Below, one piece after another: positions 26,296 through 35,545 of a DNA stretch of 64,000 nucleotides. The DNA is from Asticcacaulis sp. AC460 (GTDB lineage: Bacteria > Pseudomonadota > Alphaproteobacteria > Caulobacterales > Caulobacteraceae). Position 1 is the stretch's first letter; the number at the start of each line of letters is the position of its first letter. The translations under genes were made by a program, and so were the position numbers. Below the pieces are notes generated by a model. That model saw only the letters and a program-made list of their open reading frames with translations, was not told the DNA's origin and searched no databases. Location: positions 1 to 64,000 of the forward strand of contig NZ_AWGD01000008.1 of the NCBI RefSeq assembly GCF_000495795.1. The letters are read 5' to 3'.

Positions 26296-26442
26296 TCAGC
26301 CGCCCGCCCGGCGCCGACGACTTCGAGCGGCACGGCGGTATGACCGTCATGTCGGACACCTGGCGGGGACGTGAACCCCTCAGTTATGCTATCGCTTCCG
26401 GGTATGGCCTTCCGCCGACTCACCTTCGCCGAGGATTTCCGC

Positions 26443-27354
26443 ATGATCACCTCCCGTAGACACCTGCTTGCGGCCGGGGCCGCCGCGTCCATGACGCTGG
26501 GGCTGTCGGCCGCTCCGGGGCAGGCGTCGAATGCGGCGCGTTTTTCGCTCGCCTTCGCCCCCCATGAAGGCAGCTTCGCCAGCCGCGGCGGTCTCATCGA
26601 GCAGATCGCCTATGCCGCCGACCAGGGCTTCACCGCCTGGGAGGACAATACGGCGCGCGACCGCCCCGTCGCGCAGCAGGAGCAGATGGCCAAGGCGCTG
26701 GCGCAGCGCAACATGACCATGGGCGTGTTTGTCGCCAGCATGCCCAAATGGGGGCAATCACGCCCGTGGCTAGGCAGCGATGACGGCAGCGAACGCGAAG
26801 CCTTCCTGGCCGATATAGCTGCGTCGGTCGAGGTCGCCAAACGTCTCAATGCGACCTGTATCACCGTCGTGCCCGGCTTTCTGGCTCCCAAGGTCCCGGT
26901 CGATATCCAGACCGCCCGCATTATCGACCTGATGCGGCGCGCCGGCGACATCGCGGCGCCGCACAACCTGGTTCTGGTGATAGAGCCGTTGAATACGCTG
27001 ACCGACCATCCGGGTGTGTACCTGCAAACCATCGCCCAGGGCTATGCCGTGGCGCGCGGGGTCAACAGCCCGGCGGTCAAGATCCTCGCCGACCTGTATC
27101 ACGCCCAGATCCAGGCGGGGAACCTGATCCCGACGCTGGAGGCCTGCTGGAGCGAGATCGCCTATCTCCAGTTCGGGGACAATCCGGGCCGCAAGGAACC
27201 GACCTCGGGCGAGATCAACTACCACACCATCGTCAGGTGGCTGCGTGCGCACAGCTTCACTGGGGTCATCGGAATGGAGCACGGCAATTCGCTAAGCGGA
27301 CGTGAGGGCGAAGAGCGCCTGGTGGCGGCCTATCGCGAGATCGACCGCAGTTAA
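26443..27354 (+). CDS. Tat-exported sugar isomerase/epimerase-like TIM barrel (hydroxypyruvate isomerase family)
   Basis: A 303-residue protein starting MITSRRHLLAAGAAASMTLG, a Tat signal, followed by an AP endonuclease 2-type TIM barrel. Metal and catalytic glutamates typical of hydroxypyruvate isomerases are seen in VLVIEPLN and IGMEHGNS, with the metal histidine probably in LADLYHAQI. The ATG at 26443 gives the proper signal; the frame is open to 26371. A periplasmic location for this fold is common next to TonB receptors, suggesting work on an imported sugar or inositol-like compound. The substrate is unknown. Confidence 0.82.
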   Translation: MITSRRHLLAAGAAASMTLGLSAAPGQASNAARFSLAFAPHEGSFASRGGLIEQIAYAADQGFTAWEDNTARDRPVAQQEQMAKALAQRNMTMGVFVASMPKWGQSRPWLGSDDGSEREAFLADIAASVEVAKRLNATCITVVPGFLAPKVPVDIQTARIIDLMRRAGDIAAPHNLVLVIEPLNTLTDHPGVYLQTIAQGYAVARGVNSPAVKILADLYHAQIQAGNLIPTLEACWSEIAYLQFGDNPGRKEPTSGEINYHTIVRWLRAHSFTGVIGMEHGNSLSGREGEERLVAAYREIDRS

Positions 27355-27827
27355 GTAAGGTCGAGTCGCAGGTCGGTCGCCGGGGACGCATGACGATGCC
27401 CGGGGGCGGGCGGATGGGGTGGGCGCTGCGATTTTTTCTGATGTCGATGCGGCATTTGGGCAACAGGCCATGCGTCCTGGGGCCTCGGGTCTCGCCGCCT
27501 CAGTCCTGTGAGGCCGACCCGACTTCCTTTTGTTATATAAAACTATTTGCCATTAATGAAAATTGAAATCGATTTGTTCGGGCATGCCCCAGGCCGGGTC
27601 GTGCCTGTCTGTCTTTGCGTGAAATTTAAATTCTATAATTTGAACCACTTGACATTTTTGTTTCATTTTGATCATTTCCATATGTGAAACCAGCTTTCAT
27701 TATGCAGCCGGGCGTGATGCCCGTCTCCGCCTGGAAGCTGGCCATGACCAAAAATTTTCTCAGGTCCACACGCCTGACCGTGACGGGTTGAGGTGGTCGG
27801 AATTCAAAAAATGGAAGGAAGCAGTTC
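27355..27827. promoter_or_regulatory. Intergenic region before the TonB receptor
   Basis: The first half is GC-rich, with an imperfect hairpin at 27485-27521 (CGGGTC ... GACCCG) followed by CTTCCTTTTGTT, a possible terminator for the isomerase gene. The second half is AT-rich, holds the palindrome AAATCGATTT at 27566-27575 and TTGACA at 27649-27654, and should contain the receptor promoter. No open gene is seen. Confidence 0.45.
27566..27575. promoter_or_regulatory. Possible LacI-type operator
   Basis: AAATCGATTT within ATTGAAATCGATTTGTT is a CG-centred palindrome of the kind bound by LacI-family repressors of sugar genes. No LacI gene is in the window, so the regulator would be encoded elsewhere. 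Confidence 0.35.
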
Positions 27828-30800
27828 GTGCCTTTAGATAATATCCCGAGCAACCCGGCACACCGTGCAAAGGCCTGGAAACTGGCGCTGTTGGGCGGGT
27901 CCATGCTCATCGCCGGTCTTCACACGGTCGCCCACGCCCAGGACGCGGCGCCGTCGCCAGCGGCCGATGAGGTCGTCGTCGTGACCGGCTTCAAGAAAAG
28001 CTATGCCGACGCCGTCCGTTCGAAAAAGCAGAACATCGAAATCACCGATGGTATTTCCTCCGACGGTCTGGGCCGCTTCCCGGACCTGAATGTCGGCGAA
28101 GCTTTGCAACGCATTCCCGGCGTCCAGATCAACCGCGAAGCCGAAGGGCGCAACGCCACCATCAACCTGCGCGGCATGCCGGGCTCCTACGCCCGGACGA
28201 CGCTGAACGGTGTCGCCTTCGCGGCGCCGCCATCGCTGGCCAACGACCAGGGCTCGCCGCTGGGCGCCTTCAACTCGGACATCTTCTCGGCCTTTGTCAT
28301 CGAGAAATCGCCCATGGCCAATGCCCAGTCGGGCGGCCTCAGCGGCAATGTCGACATGCAGATCGCGCCCGCGCTGTCGCGCACCGAAGGCGGCATGGTC
28401 AAGGTATCGGCCGAATATAACGAACTGGGCGGCAGCGTGGCGCCGGCCATGACGATCGGCTACAACAAGCGTCTCAGCAGCGACCTGGCCGTGTTTGCCA
28501 CCTTGGCCTACAAGAAGGAAGACTTCCGCCGCGACACGCTGCGTTACAACGGCTACAGCCGTCTGACGCCGGGCCTGACGGGGCTTAGCAAGGCCGATTT
28601 CGCCACGACCTATGGCCAGTATTATTCGGCCTCGCCGTGCCCGTCGTCGGGCTCGTTCTGCCGCTCGCTGGCGGACGTGCTGGGTACGTCGGCTTATAAT
28701 TCCAGCGCGACAGGCACCAAGGGCAATACCGGCGTCTACGCGCTGGACGCCATCCGCCAGTATACCCGCGAGAACAAGGGCGATCTGGTGACGGCGACCG
28801 CAGGACTCGAATGGAAGCCCAACGATAATACCAAGATGGGGATTATCGGGTACTATTCGGACCGCGACCTGCCCAAGACGACCCAGTATTTCCTGATCAA
28901 TGCCGTGTGGGACGGCGCCGGCACGATCACGCCGTCGGGCACACCCGCCCAGATGTCGGATGGCCGCTGGCTTTATGAAACGGCGACCTACAACAACTTC
29001 CCGGCCAAGTCGTCGACGCGCCTCTATTCGCAGCATCAGCAGGCCCAGGGCTTCGTGGCCAATCTGGACTGGAGCAACGACCTGTGGAAGGTCAATTTCG
29101 TCGTCGCCGGCTCCAAGGGCTCAAACTCATCGCTGGAAACGGAACTGGATCTCCAGACCAACCCGGTTTCGGGCGGGAGCAATGGCATTTCGGGGACGCT
29201 GACCACCGGCTTCGGCGAACTGGACGGCTTTGCCTATTCGGTCACGCCGACGCCGCAGAACCAGGTGTTCAACAACGGCTGGACGTGGCAGGGGGCCAAT
29301 GGCGATCCGGAAGGCTATCTGCGGTCGAACGGCCTTTACTACCTCAACATCTCCGGTTCCGAGAGCTTCGCCGACCAGACGGTCACCTCCGCCCAGGTCG
29401 ATATCGAACGCACGCTCGACTTCGGTCCGGTCACCGCGATCAAGGGCGGCCTGCGGCTGGAAAAGAACCAGTTCGAGTCGCATGGCTTCCGCAACATGGC
29501 CTACGGCGCGCAACTTCAGAACATCACCAGCGACATGCTGCATACGCCGTCGTTCGTCGGCGATTTCATGAACGGTGACGCCCGGATCAGCCAGAACTGG
29601 CAGGTGATCGACGCCGAACGCTTCATCGACGCCGTGACGCCGGTCGACGTCTATCAGGGGGGCGGGCTGACGACGCGCGGCTTCAACATCCTGTACCGCG
29701 ACGGCGCCTTCGCCGACAACAATTACGAAACGCAGAACGCGCTGAGCCAGGCCTATATCCAGGTCAAGTACGACACCGAAGTGCTGGGGCACCGTTTGCG
29801 CGGTAATATCGGCACGCGCTACGAAGCCACGGACAATACGATCGATTCGCTGGACGTGATCCGGCCGTTCACCGGAGTCGCCGGTTCGTTGTCGGACTTC
29901 AAATGGCAGCGCATCGAGAACAAATATCACTACTGGCTGCCGTCGGCGATCTTCGCGCTGGATCTGAAAGACGACCTGATGCTGCGCGGGGCCTACTACA
30001 AGACCTATGTCCGGCCGCAGGACCGCCAGTTCTCGCCCGTCACCCGCATCGGTGAGCGCCTGATCAACTCGCAGCAGACGACCCCGAACATGTCGGTCTA
30101 TGATGCGTCGGTCCGCATCGGCAATAACAAGCTGCAGCCGTACCTGGCCGACTCGGTCGATGTCTCGCTGGAATGGTACAACCGACCCGGCGGCCTGCTG
30201 GCCCTGGCCTATTTCCGCAAGGTGATCACCGGCCGCATCGTCGGCACGTCCGACCCCGCCATCCTGTGCCCGTCCGATGGATCGACCTGGGGCTTCGGTC
30301 CGCTGTCGTGGGACGGTCAATATTGTACCGCGACCAGCCTGGGCACATCGACCAGCACCACGCGGATCTACGCGTCGGGCAACTACAACCTGGACCGCGA
30401 AACCACAGTCGAAGGGTGGGAGTTCAACATCCAGCAGAACCTGGACTTCCTGCCCGGCTTCTGGAAGAACTTCGGCGGCAATTTCAACTATGCCTATACG
30501 GACTCCAAGAGCCCGGCGATTGCGCCTTTCCCCGGTATTTCCAAGCACACCGCCAACCTGATCGGTTACTACGAAACGCCGAAGTTCGGCATCCGGGCGG
30601 TTTACAACTACCGGACCGACTACCCGCTGAACGCCAACGGGACCTATACCGGCGGCGCCCGGTCCGTGAAGGCGCGTGGACAGCTCGACCTGTCGGCCTC
30701 ATACAACCTCACCGACCGCTTCGCCCTGTCGCTGGACGCCTACAACGTCACGAACGAGAAGCGTTACGAGTATGAGAATGACCTGCGCGTCGTCCGCTGG

Positions 30801-30851
30801 ATCGACTACGACGGCCGCAGCGTCACCCTGACGCTCAGAGGTACCTTCTGA
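27828..30851 (+). CDS. TonB-dependent outer-membrane receptor
   Basis: A 1007-residue receptor with a signal peptide ending near VAHAQ. The plug domain starts at about 45 with EVVVVTGFKKSYADAV, a TonB-box-like entry, and continues through ALQRIPGVQINREAEGRNAT and NLRGMP. A long beta-barrel ends in SVTLTLRGTF with the terminal Phe needed for outer-membrane insertion. Its size and the QNIEITDGISSDGLGRFPDLN segment match the large sugar-type receptors of Caulobacterales and Xanthomonadales. GTG at 27828 has AAGGAAG upstream. The isomerase and halogenase-like neighbours form a common set. A terminator follows. Confidence 0.92.
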   Translation: MPLDNIPSNPAHRAKAWKLALLGGSMLIAGLHTVAHAQDAAPSPAADEVVVVTGFKKSYADAVRSKKQNIEITDGISSDGLGRFPDLNVGEALQRIPGVQINREAEGRNATINLRGMPGSYARTTLNGVAFAAPPSLANDQGSPLGAFNSDIFSAFVIEKSPMANAQSGGLSGNVDMQIAPALSRTEGGMVKVSAEYNELGGSVAPAMTIGYNKRLSSDLAVFATLAYKKEDFRRDTLRYNGYSRLTPGLTGLSKADFATTYGQYYSASPCPSSGSFCRSLADVLGTSAYNSSATGTKGNTGVYALDAIRQYTRENKGDLVTATAGLEWKPNDNTKMGIIGYYSDRDLPKTTQYFLINAVWDGAGTITPSGTPAQMSDGRWLYETATYNNFPAKSSTRLYSQHQQAQGFVANLDWSNDLWKVNFVVAGSKGSNSSLETELDLQTNPVSGGSNGISGTLTTGFGELDGFAYSVTPTPQNQVFNNGWTWQGANGDPEGYLRSNGLYYLNISGSESFADQTVTSAQVDIERTLDFGPVTAIKGGLRLEKNQFESHGFRNMAYGAQLQNITSDMLHTPSFVGDFMNGDARISQNWQVIDAERFIDAVTPVDVYQGGGLTTRGFNILYRDGAFADNNYETQNALSQAYIQVKYDTEVLGHRLRGNIGTRYEATDNTIDSLDVIRPFTGVAGSLSDFKWQRIENKYHYWLPSAIFALDLKDDLMLRGAYYKTYVRPQDRQFSPVTRIGERLINSQQTTPNMSVYDASVRIGNNKLQPYLADSVDVSLEWYNRPGGLLALAYFRKVITGRIVGTSDPAILCPSDGSTWGFGPLSWDGQYCTATSLGTSTSTTRIYASGNYNLDRETTVEGWEFNIQQNLDFLPGFWKNFGGNFNYAYTDSKSPAIAPFPGISKHTANLIGYYETPKFGIRAVYNYRTDYPLNANGTYTGGARSVKARGQLDLSASYNLTDRFALSLDAYNVTNEKRYEYENDLRVVRWIDYDGRSVTLTLRGTF

Positions 30852-30970
30852 CGCCTGCTCCCTCGGCGGGCGCTACCCCGGCACCCGCCTTTCCCCACGT
30901 CGCGACGGGCCAGGCAAGAACGTACACTCTCCTGTGGCGCCTATCCCCTGATCCGCCGGACGTGCGACTT

Positions 30971-31006
30971 GGCCTGACAATCGCCCATTGTCAGGCCACT
31001 TTTTTC
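30971..31006 (+). terminator. Intrinsic terminator after TonB receptor gene
   Basis: Perfect 10-bp stem GGCCTGACAA/TTGTCAGGCC with a 7-base loop (TCGCCCA), followed by ACTTTTTTC. It lies between the receptor and the halogenase-like gene and may limit read-through. Confidence 0.85.
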
Positions 31007-31023
31007 ATCGCGGAGACACCCGG

Positions 31024-32550
31024 ATGGCGCAACACCCCGGCAAGGCGGTTCGCAAAGTGGTCATCGCCGGCGGCGGCACGGCCGGATGGATGTGCGCGGC
31101 CTGGTTTTCGAAGATCCTGCGCGACGACATAGACGAGATCATCCTGGTCGAGAGCGAGGAGATCGGCACTGTGGGCGTCGGCGAAGCCACGACCCCGTAT
31201 ATCCGCGTTTTCAATCATCATCTCGGCATCGACGAGGATGCCTTCATCCGGGCGACCCAGGGCACTTTCAAGCTCGGTATCGAGTTCGTGGACTGGGGGC
31301 GGCGCGGTCACACCTATCATCACCCGTTCGGCGCCACCGGCCGCGAGTTCGGCTCTTTGCCCTTCCATGCCATCTGGCTGAGGGACGTCCTGGAGCGCGG
31401 TGGTTCTGACGATCTGGGGCTGTATAACCTCCAGGCGATGGCGGCGCGGCGCGGCCGGTTCATGCGGCCGCAGGGGCAGAACTCGCCCCTGGCGGGGATC
31501 GACTATGCCTTTCACTTCGATGCGGGACTGTATGCGCAGACCCTGCGCCAGTTTGCCGAGGCCCGGGGTGTGCGCCGTATCGAAGGCCGGATCGAGACGG
31601 TCGAACTGACTGATATGGGCAATATCCGCGCGCTTCAGCTCAATGAGGGGCGCCGGGTCGAGGGCGATCTGTTTATCGACTGCACGGGATTTCGGTCGTT
31701 GTTGCTGGGGGAGGCGCTGCAGACCGGCTTCGAGGACTGGAGCCATTGGCTGCCGTGCGACCGGGCCTATGCCGCCCCGACGCGCCGGGCGGGAGCGCCG
31801 GCCCCCTTTACGCGTTCGACGGCGATGACCGCGGGCTGGCAATGGCGCATCCCGCTGCAGCACCGCGACGGAAACGGCCTGGTCTTCGCCAGCCCTTTCC
31901 TGTCCGAAGCGGAGGCGCTCGATGGTTTTCTGGCCAGGCTGCCGGATGGCCGCTTGAGCGACCCGAAGCTTATTCGCTTCAGGACGGGGCGGCGCAAGGT
32001 GTTCTGGCATAAGAACTGCGTTGCGATCGGGCTGGCGGCCGGGTTCCTGGAGCCGCTGGAATCGACGTCGATCATGCTGATCCAGAACGGTATTGCGCGG
32101 CTGCAGTACTACTTTCCGGACACCGGGTTCGATCCGGCCGATATCGCCGCCTATAACCGGGCGATGAGCCGGGAATATGACGACATCCGGGACTTCCTGA
32201 TCCTGCATTACCATGTGGGTGAGCGCGATGACTCGGAATTCTGGCGTTACTGCACGGGCATGCCGGTACCGGACAGCCTGGCGCACCGCTTGGAGCTGTT
32301 CCGCAGCCGGGGGCGGATACCGGAAGAACGCGGTGAACAATTCCGGCTGAACAGCTGGCTGGCGGTCATGTGGGGGCAGGGGCTGCGGCCAAGGTCGCCG
32401 GATCCGTTGACGCTGAGTCTGGACGGTGACGGGTTGTCACAGTGGCTGGGGGATGTCCGCGAGGTTATCGCCCGGTGCTGCGATATCATGCCGGCGCATG
32501 AGGACTTCATTTTGCGGAACTGCCGCGCTGCGGTGATCCAACGGCAATAG
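31024..32550 (+). CDS. FAD-dependent tryptophan halogenase-like protein
   Basis: A 508-residue flavin enzyme of the tryptophan-halogenase family. It has the FAD motif VVIAGGGTAGWMCAAWF, GVGEATTP, the position of the active-site lysine (QGTFKLGIEF) and the WxWxIP motif (GWQWRIPLQ) that separates these enzymes from monooxygenases. ATG at 31024 with GGAG at 31012-31015 is used. Such genes are very often next to TonB receptors in Caulobacterales, where the true substrate is not known, so tryptophan halogenation should not be assumed. A terminator lies between receptor and this gene. Confidence 0.85.
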   Translation: MAQHPGKAVRKVVIAGGGTAGWMCAAWFSKILRDDIDEIILVESEEIGTVGVGEATTPYIRVFNHHLGIDEDAFIRATQGTFKLGIEFVDWGRRGHTYHHPFGATGREFGSLPFHAIWLRDVLERGGSDDLGLYNLQAMAARRGRFMRPQGQNSPLAGIDYAFHFDAGLYAQTLRQFAEARGVRRIEGRIETVELTDMGNIRALQLNEGRRVEGDLFIDCTGFRSLLLGEALQTGFEDWSHWLPCDRAYAAPTRRAGAPAPFTRSTAMTAGWQWRIPLQHRDGNGLVFASPFLSEAEALDGFLARLPDGRLSDPKLIRFRTGRRKVFWHKNCVAIGLAAGFLEPLESTSIMLIQNGIARLQYYFPDTGFDPADIAAYNRAMSREYDDIRDFLILHYHVGERDDSEFWRYCTGMPVPDSLAHRLELFRSRGRIPEERGEQFRLNSWLAVMWGQGLRPRSPDPLTLSLDGDGLSQWLGDVREVIARCCDIMPAHEDFILRNCRAAVIQRQ

Positions 32551-32609
32551 CTGGACATACTCTACCGAATTGGTAGAGAATGGCGTGTTGATGCTGAAAG
32601 GACCGTCGG

Positions 32610-34139
32610 ATGCGTTGGATGGCAATCATTATGGCTGTCGGTTTGATGGCCGGCCTTGCGGGCTGCGACCAGAAGCCGGCCGCGCCGACGGAACTGGCCG
32701 CCGTGGGCGTGGAGATCGCCTGGCGCGAAGGCGATGTCGATGACGCGTTGGCCGAGGCCAAAGAGAGCCACAAGCCGGTGTTGCTGTATTGGGGCGCCAA
32801 ATGGTGCCCGCCGTGCAACCAGCTCAAGACCACCCTGTTCAAGGACCGCGCCTTTATCGCCCAGACGCAGAAGTTCGTGCCCGTCTATCTCGATGGCGAC
32901 ACCCAGGGCGCCCAGCAGTGGGGCGAGCGGTTCGGCATCAGCGGCTATCCCACCATCATCGTGCTGCGGGCCGACGGGTCCGAGATCACGCGGCTGTCGA
33001 CGGCCGCGAAGCTGGCCGAGGTGTTGAAGGTCGCGGCCGGGCGGACGACCTCGATCGAGGCCTTGTTCGAGACGGCCGAAAAGACGCCCGAGGCACTGTC
33101 GAAGGATGACTGGGACTTGCTGGCCGCCTTCGACTGGCAAAACGATCCCAAGCACTTCGGCGATCGGGCGCGGACGGCGGCGCTGCTGGAGCGGTTGGCC
33201 GGAGCGGCGCCGAAGGGGCCGTTGCAGCGGCGATTTGCTTTGTTGGCGCTGGCGGTCGCGACGCAGAAGGGGGCGGACGGTACATATGCCCTGAGTGCGC
33301 AACAGCAGGCGCGGATCGAAGCGGTCGTGCCGGCAATCCTGAAGACGCCGCGCGAGGTCGTCGCCAATCGCCGGGAGTTGAGCGGCTCCATTGCGGCCCT
33401 GGTCGCGGCGCTGCCGGATGCGCCGTCGCGCGGGAAGATCGGCGCGGCCCTGATCAAGGCGCTGGACCGGGTTTATGGCGACAAGAGTTTGCCCATTTCC
33501 GACCGGCTGGACACGACCTATGCCGATATCGCGCTGGATAAGGCGGGGGAGGAGGCGGTTTCGCAGCCCGTCCTGGAGAAGGTGCGGGCACGGGCGGCCT
33601 GGGCGGATGAGACGGCCAAGGATGCCATGGTGCGCCAGTCGGTGATCTCGACCGCGGCTGATTTGCTGCATGAGGCGGGGGATGCCGCCGGGGCGAAGCG
33701 TTTGCTGGAGGCCGAGCTGAAGCGGTCGGCGTCGCCGTACTATTATATGCTCGATCTGGCCAGCCTGGCCGAGGATGCCAAGGACAGTCCGGCGGCGATC
33801 GGCTGGGCGCGTCAGGCGTATGAGACATCGCACGGTTCGGCGACGCGGGTGCAGTGGGCGATCGAATATTCCAAGACGGTGCTGCGTCAGGCGCCCGACG
33901 ACAAGGCGGCGGTGGAGGCCAGCGCCCAGGCAGTGATCGATGAGCTGGGGCAGAATTCCGGCAGCTATTATCAGCGCACGCGGGTCAAGGTCGGGGCGTG
34001 GGGTGGTTTGCTGCGCGACTGGAGCCAGGCGCACGACGGTGGCGCCGTGCTGGCACGGCTGGATAAGCGGATGGCCGGGGTGTGCGAAAAGCAGGGCGAG
34101 GCGGCGCAGACGTGCCGCAAGTGGGGACAGGCGGGGTAG
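32610..34139 (+). CDS. Thioredoxin-fold lipoprotein with long helical C-terminal region
   Basis: A 509-residue protein beginning with a lipoprotein signal (GLMAGLAGC). Residues about 40-150 form a DsbD-gamma/thioredoxin-like domain with the redox motif WCPPC (Trp65 to Cys69) and the cis-proline loop SGYPTIIVL. About 350 further residues are helix-rich with TPR-like periodicity and no recognised motif. It should act in the periplasm as a disulfide reductase or isomerase, the C-terminal part perhaps binding the client. It starts 59 bases after the halogenase-like gene. Confidence 0.8.
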   Translation: MRWMAIIMAVGLMAGLAGCDQKPAAPTELAAVGVEIAWREGDVDDALAEAKESHKPVLLYWGAKWCPPCNQLKTTLFKDRAFIAQTQKFVPVYLDGDTQGAQQWGERFGISGYPTIIVLRADGSEITRLSTAAKLAEVLKVAAGRTTSIEALFETAEKTPEALSKDDWDLLAAFDWQNDPKHFGDRARTAALLERLAGAAPKGPLQRRFALLALAVATQKGADGTYALSAQQQARIEAVVPAILKTPREVVANRRELSGSIAALVAALPDAPSRGKIGAALIKALDRVYGDKSLPISDRLDTTYADIALDKAGEEAVSQPVLEKVRARAAWADETAKDAMVRQSVISTAADLLHEAGDAAGAKRLLEAELKRSASPYYYMLDLASLAEDAKDSPAAIGWARQAYETSHGSATRVQWAIEYSKTVLRQAPDDKAAVEASAQAVIDELGQNSGSYYQRTRVKVGAWGGLLRDWSQAHDGGAVLARLDKRMAGVCEKQGEAAQTCRKWGQAG

Positions 34140-34191
34140 GGTTGCAGATCCGGATGGCGTCGTGTAGCCCCTGTTGTTCCAGGAGGACGAT

Positions 34192-35001
34192 ATGGTGCGC
34201 GCAATTGCCTTGGTTCTGATGTTGTTTGTCGCCACGGGGGCGGAAGCCGGCGACTATCAGAGTTCTCCTCCGCGCCGGCCCGCGGTCGAAAAGGACTGGG
34301 GGCAGTGGCTGGGGCCCTATCGCGCCGGCATCGTCGCCAAGATGGGCGAGGATTTCGGCGAGCAGTATATCTATGCCGGTCAGAACGCCGCCCTGGCTGC
34401 GCCGGCTGTGGGTGAACAGCGGGTGGTGTTTATCGGCGACTCGATCACCGATCGCTGGAACCTGGCGGCGTTTTTCCCCGGCAAGTCGTACGTCAATCGC
34501 GGGATCGGCGGGCAGGTCACGCCGCAGATGCTGGTGCGGTTTCATGCCGATGTCGTCGCCTTGAAGCCCGAGGCCGTGGTGATCCTCGCCGGGGTCAATG
34601 ACATCCATGGCGCGCTTCAGGTGGAGAGCGACGCGCAGATCGTCGCCAACTATCGCGCCATGGCCGAGATCGCCGATGCCAACGGGATAAGGCCGGTTTT
34701 TGCCTTGATCCTGCCGTTGAACAATTACACGCCCAATGCTGCCGGTATGCTGGAAGAACGTAGTCCGGAGCGGATTGCCTGGCTGAATGCGTGGTTGTCG
34801 CAGTTCTGCCGGGAACGGGGTTACGGATTGATCGATTACGGGCCGGTCTTGCGCGACGGGAAGGGCTTGCTGAAGGCCGAGTATACGACGGATGGAATTC
34901 ATCCGAATGATCAGGCCTATGGCGTGATGGCGGACGTGGCTGAGCGGGTGATTGAAGAGACGATGAGGAAGAAGGTCAGTCGCCGCACCACTACGCCATG
35001 A
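34192..35001 (+). CDS. Secreted SGNH/GDSL-type esterase
   Basis: A 269-residue hydrolase with a signal peptide (VRAIALVLMLFVATGAEAG). The SGNH blocks are GDSITDRW (nucleophile Ser84), NRGIGGQ (Gly), LAGVNDI (Asn) and DGIHPND (Asp234, His237). It would deacylate a carbohydrate or lipid substrate in the periplasm or outside. ATG at 34192 has CAGGAGG just upstream. A decayed relative lies at 41530-41730, with the same signal peptide start and the same C-terminal end. Substrate unknown. Confidence 0.87.
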   Translation: MVRAIALVLMLFVATGAEAGDYQSSPPRRPAVEKDWGQWLGPYRAGIVAKMGEDFGEQYIYAGQNAALAAPAVGEQRVVFIGDSITDRWNLAAFFPGKSYVNRGIGGQVTPQMLVRFHADVVALKPEAVVILAGVNDIHGALQVESDAQIVANYRAMAEIADANGIRPVFALILPLNNYTPNAAGMLEERSPERIAWLNAWLSQFCRERGYGLIDYGPVLRDGKGLLKAEYTTDGIHPNDQAYGVMADVAERVIEETMRKKVSRRTTTP

Positions 35002-35095
35002 AACGGTAGGGTATCAGGATTGCCTGTTTAGGCAATTGCGTCAGGCGAAAGACGCGTCATTCTACGTGTTGTGGCTAACGGAGGCATAGAGTCTC

Positions 35096-35536
35096 ATGGA
35101 CAGGCGTAAACTGGGGGCCGGCATGGCCGCAATCCTGCTCGCGGCCTGCGCCGGAAGTGCTCTGGCGGACGACAGACTGCCGGCGGGCGCCTATGTCCTG
35201 ACCTATGACGGCCAGGCGATCGCCATCGAGCTGGGCGAGCAGGGCGAAGCCCGGGTGTTCGTTGTGGAGGTCGAGGAGGTGGCGACGCCGTTGAAGGTGG
35301 CGCTGACTTTCGACGGCAAGGGCGGCGTTAGCGGCAGCGGTCCGTTCAGCGGTGGGGTGTGGACGTGGAGCGGAACCTTCGACGGCCAGAAGATCAGCGG
35401 GACGACCACCTTTACCTACAGGAGCGCCAGCACAGCGGCGGCTTTCGAGATTTTCCCGCGAAACCAGTACGGGAAGGCGTTGGGATTGGGGCAGGGCGGC
35501 CGGAAGGCCAAGGCCCCCAGAAGCCGAAAGGCATAG
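35096..35536 (+). CDS. Exported protein of unknown function
   Basis: A 146-residue product with a signal peptide (AAILLAACAGSALAD). The mature part is a short beta-rich domain (YVLTYDGQAIAIELGEQGEA, then repeated GTFDG/FSGG strands) and a basic tail GGRKAKAPRSRKA. The signal contains LAAC, so lipidation at Cys18 is possible, but SALAD also fits signal peptidase I. No family is recognised. It lies 9 bases upstream of another exported protein gene, likely an operon. Confidence 0.6.
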   Translation: MDRRKLGAGMAAILLAACAGSALADDRLPAGAYVLTYDGQAIAIELGEQGEARVFVVEVEEVATPLKVALTFDGKGGVSGSGPFSGGVWTWSGTFDGQKISGTTTFTYRSASTAAAFEIFPRNQYGKALGLGQGGRKAKAPRSRKA

Positions 35537-35545
35537 GCAGGCAAG

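Noticed and set aside
26184-26597. Minus-strand open frame of 137 codons across the isomerase start
   Set aside because: It overlaps the Tat signal region of the isomerase and is in a different frame from the convincing protein tail at 26170-26295.
35019-35036. Hairpin ATTGCC/GGCAAT after the SGNH esterase gene as terminator
   Set aside because: The stem has only six pairs and no T run follows.
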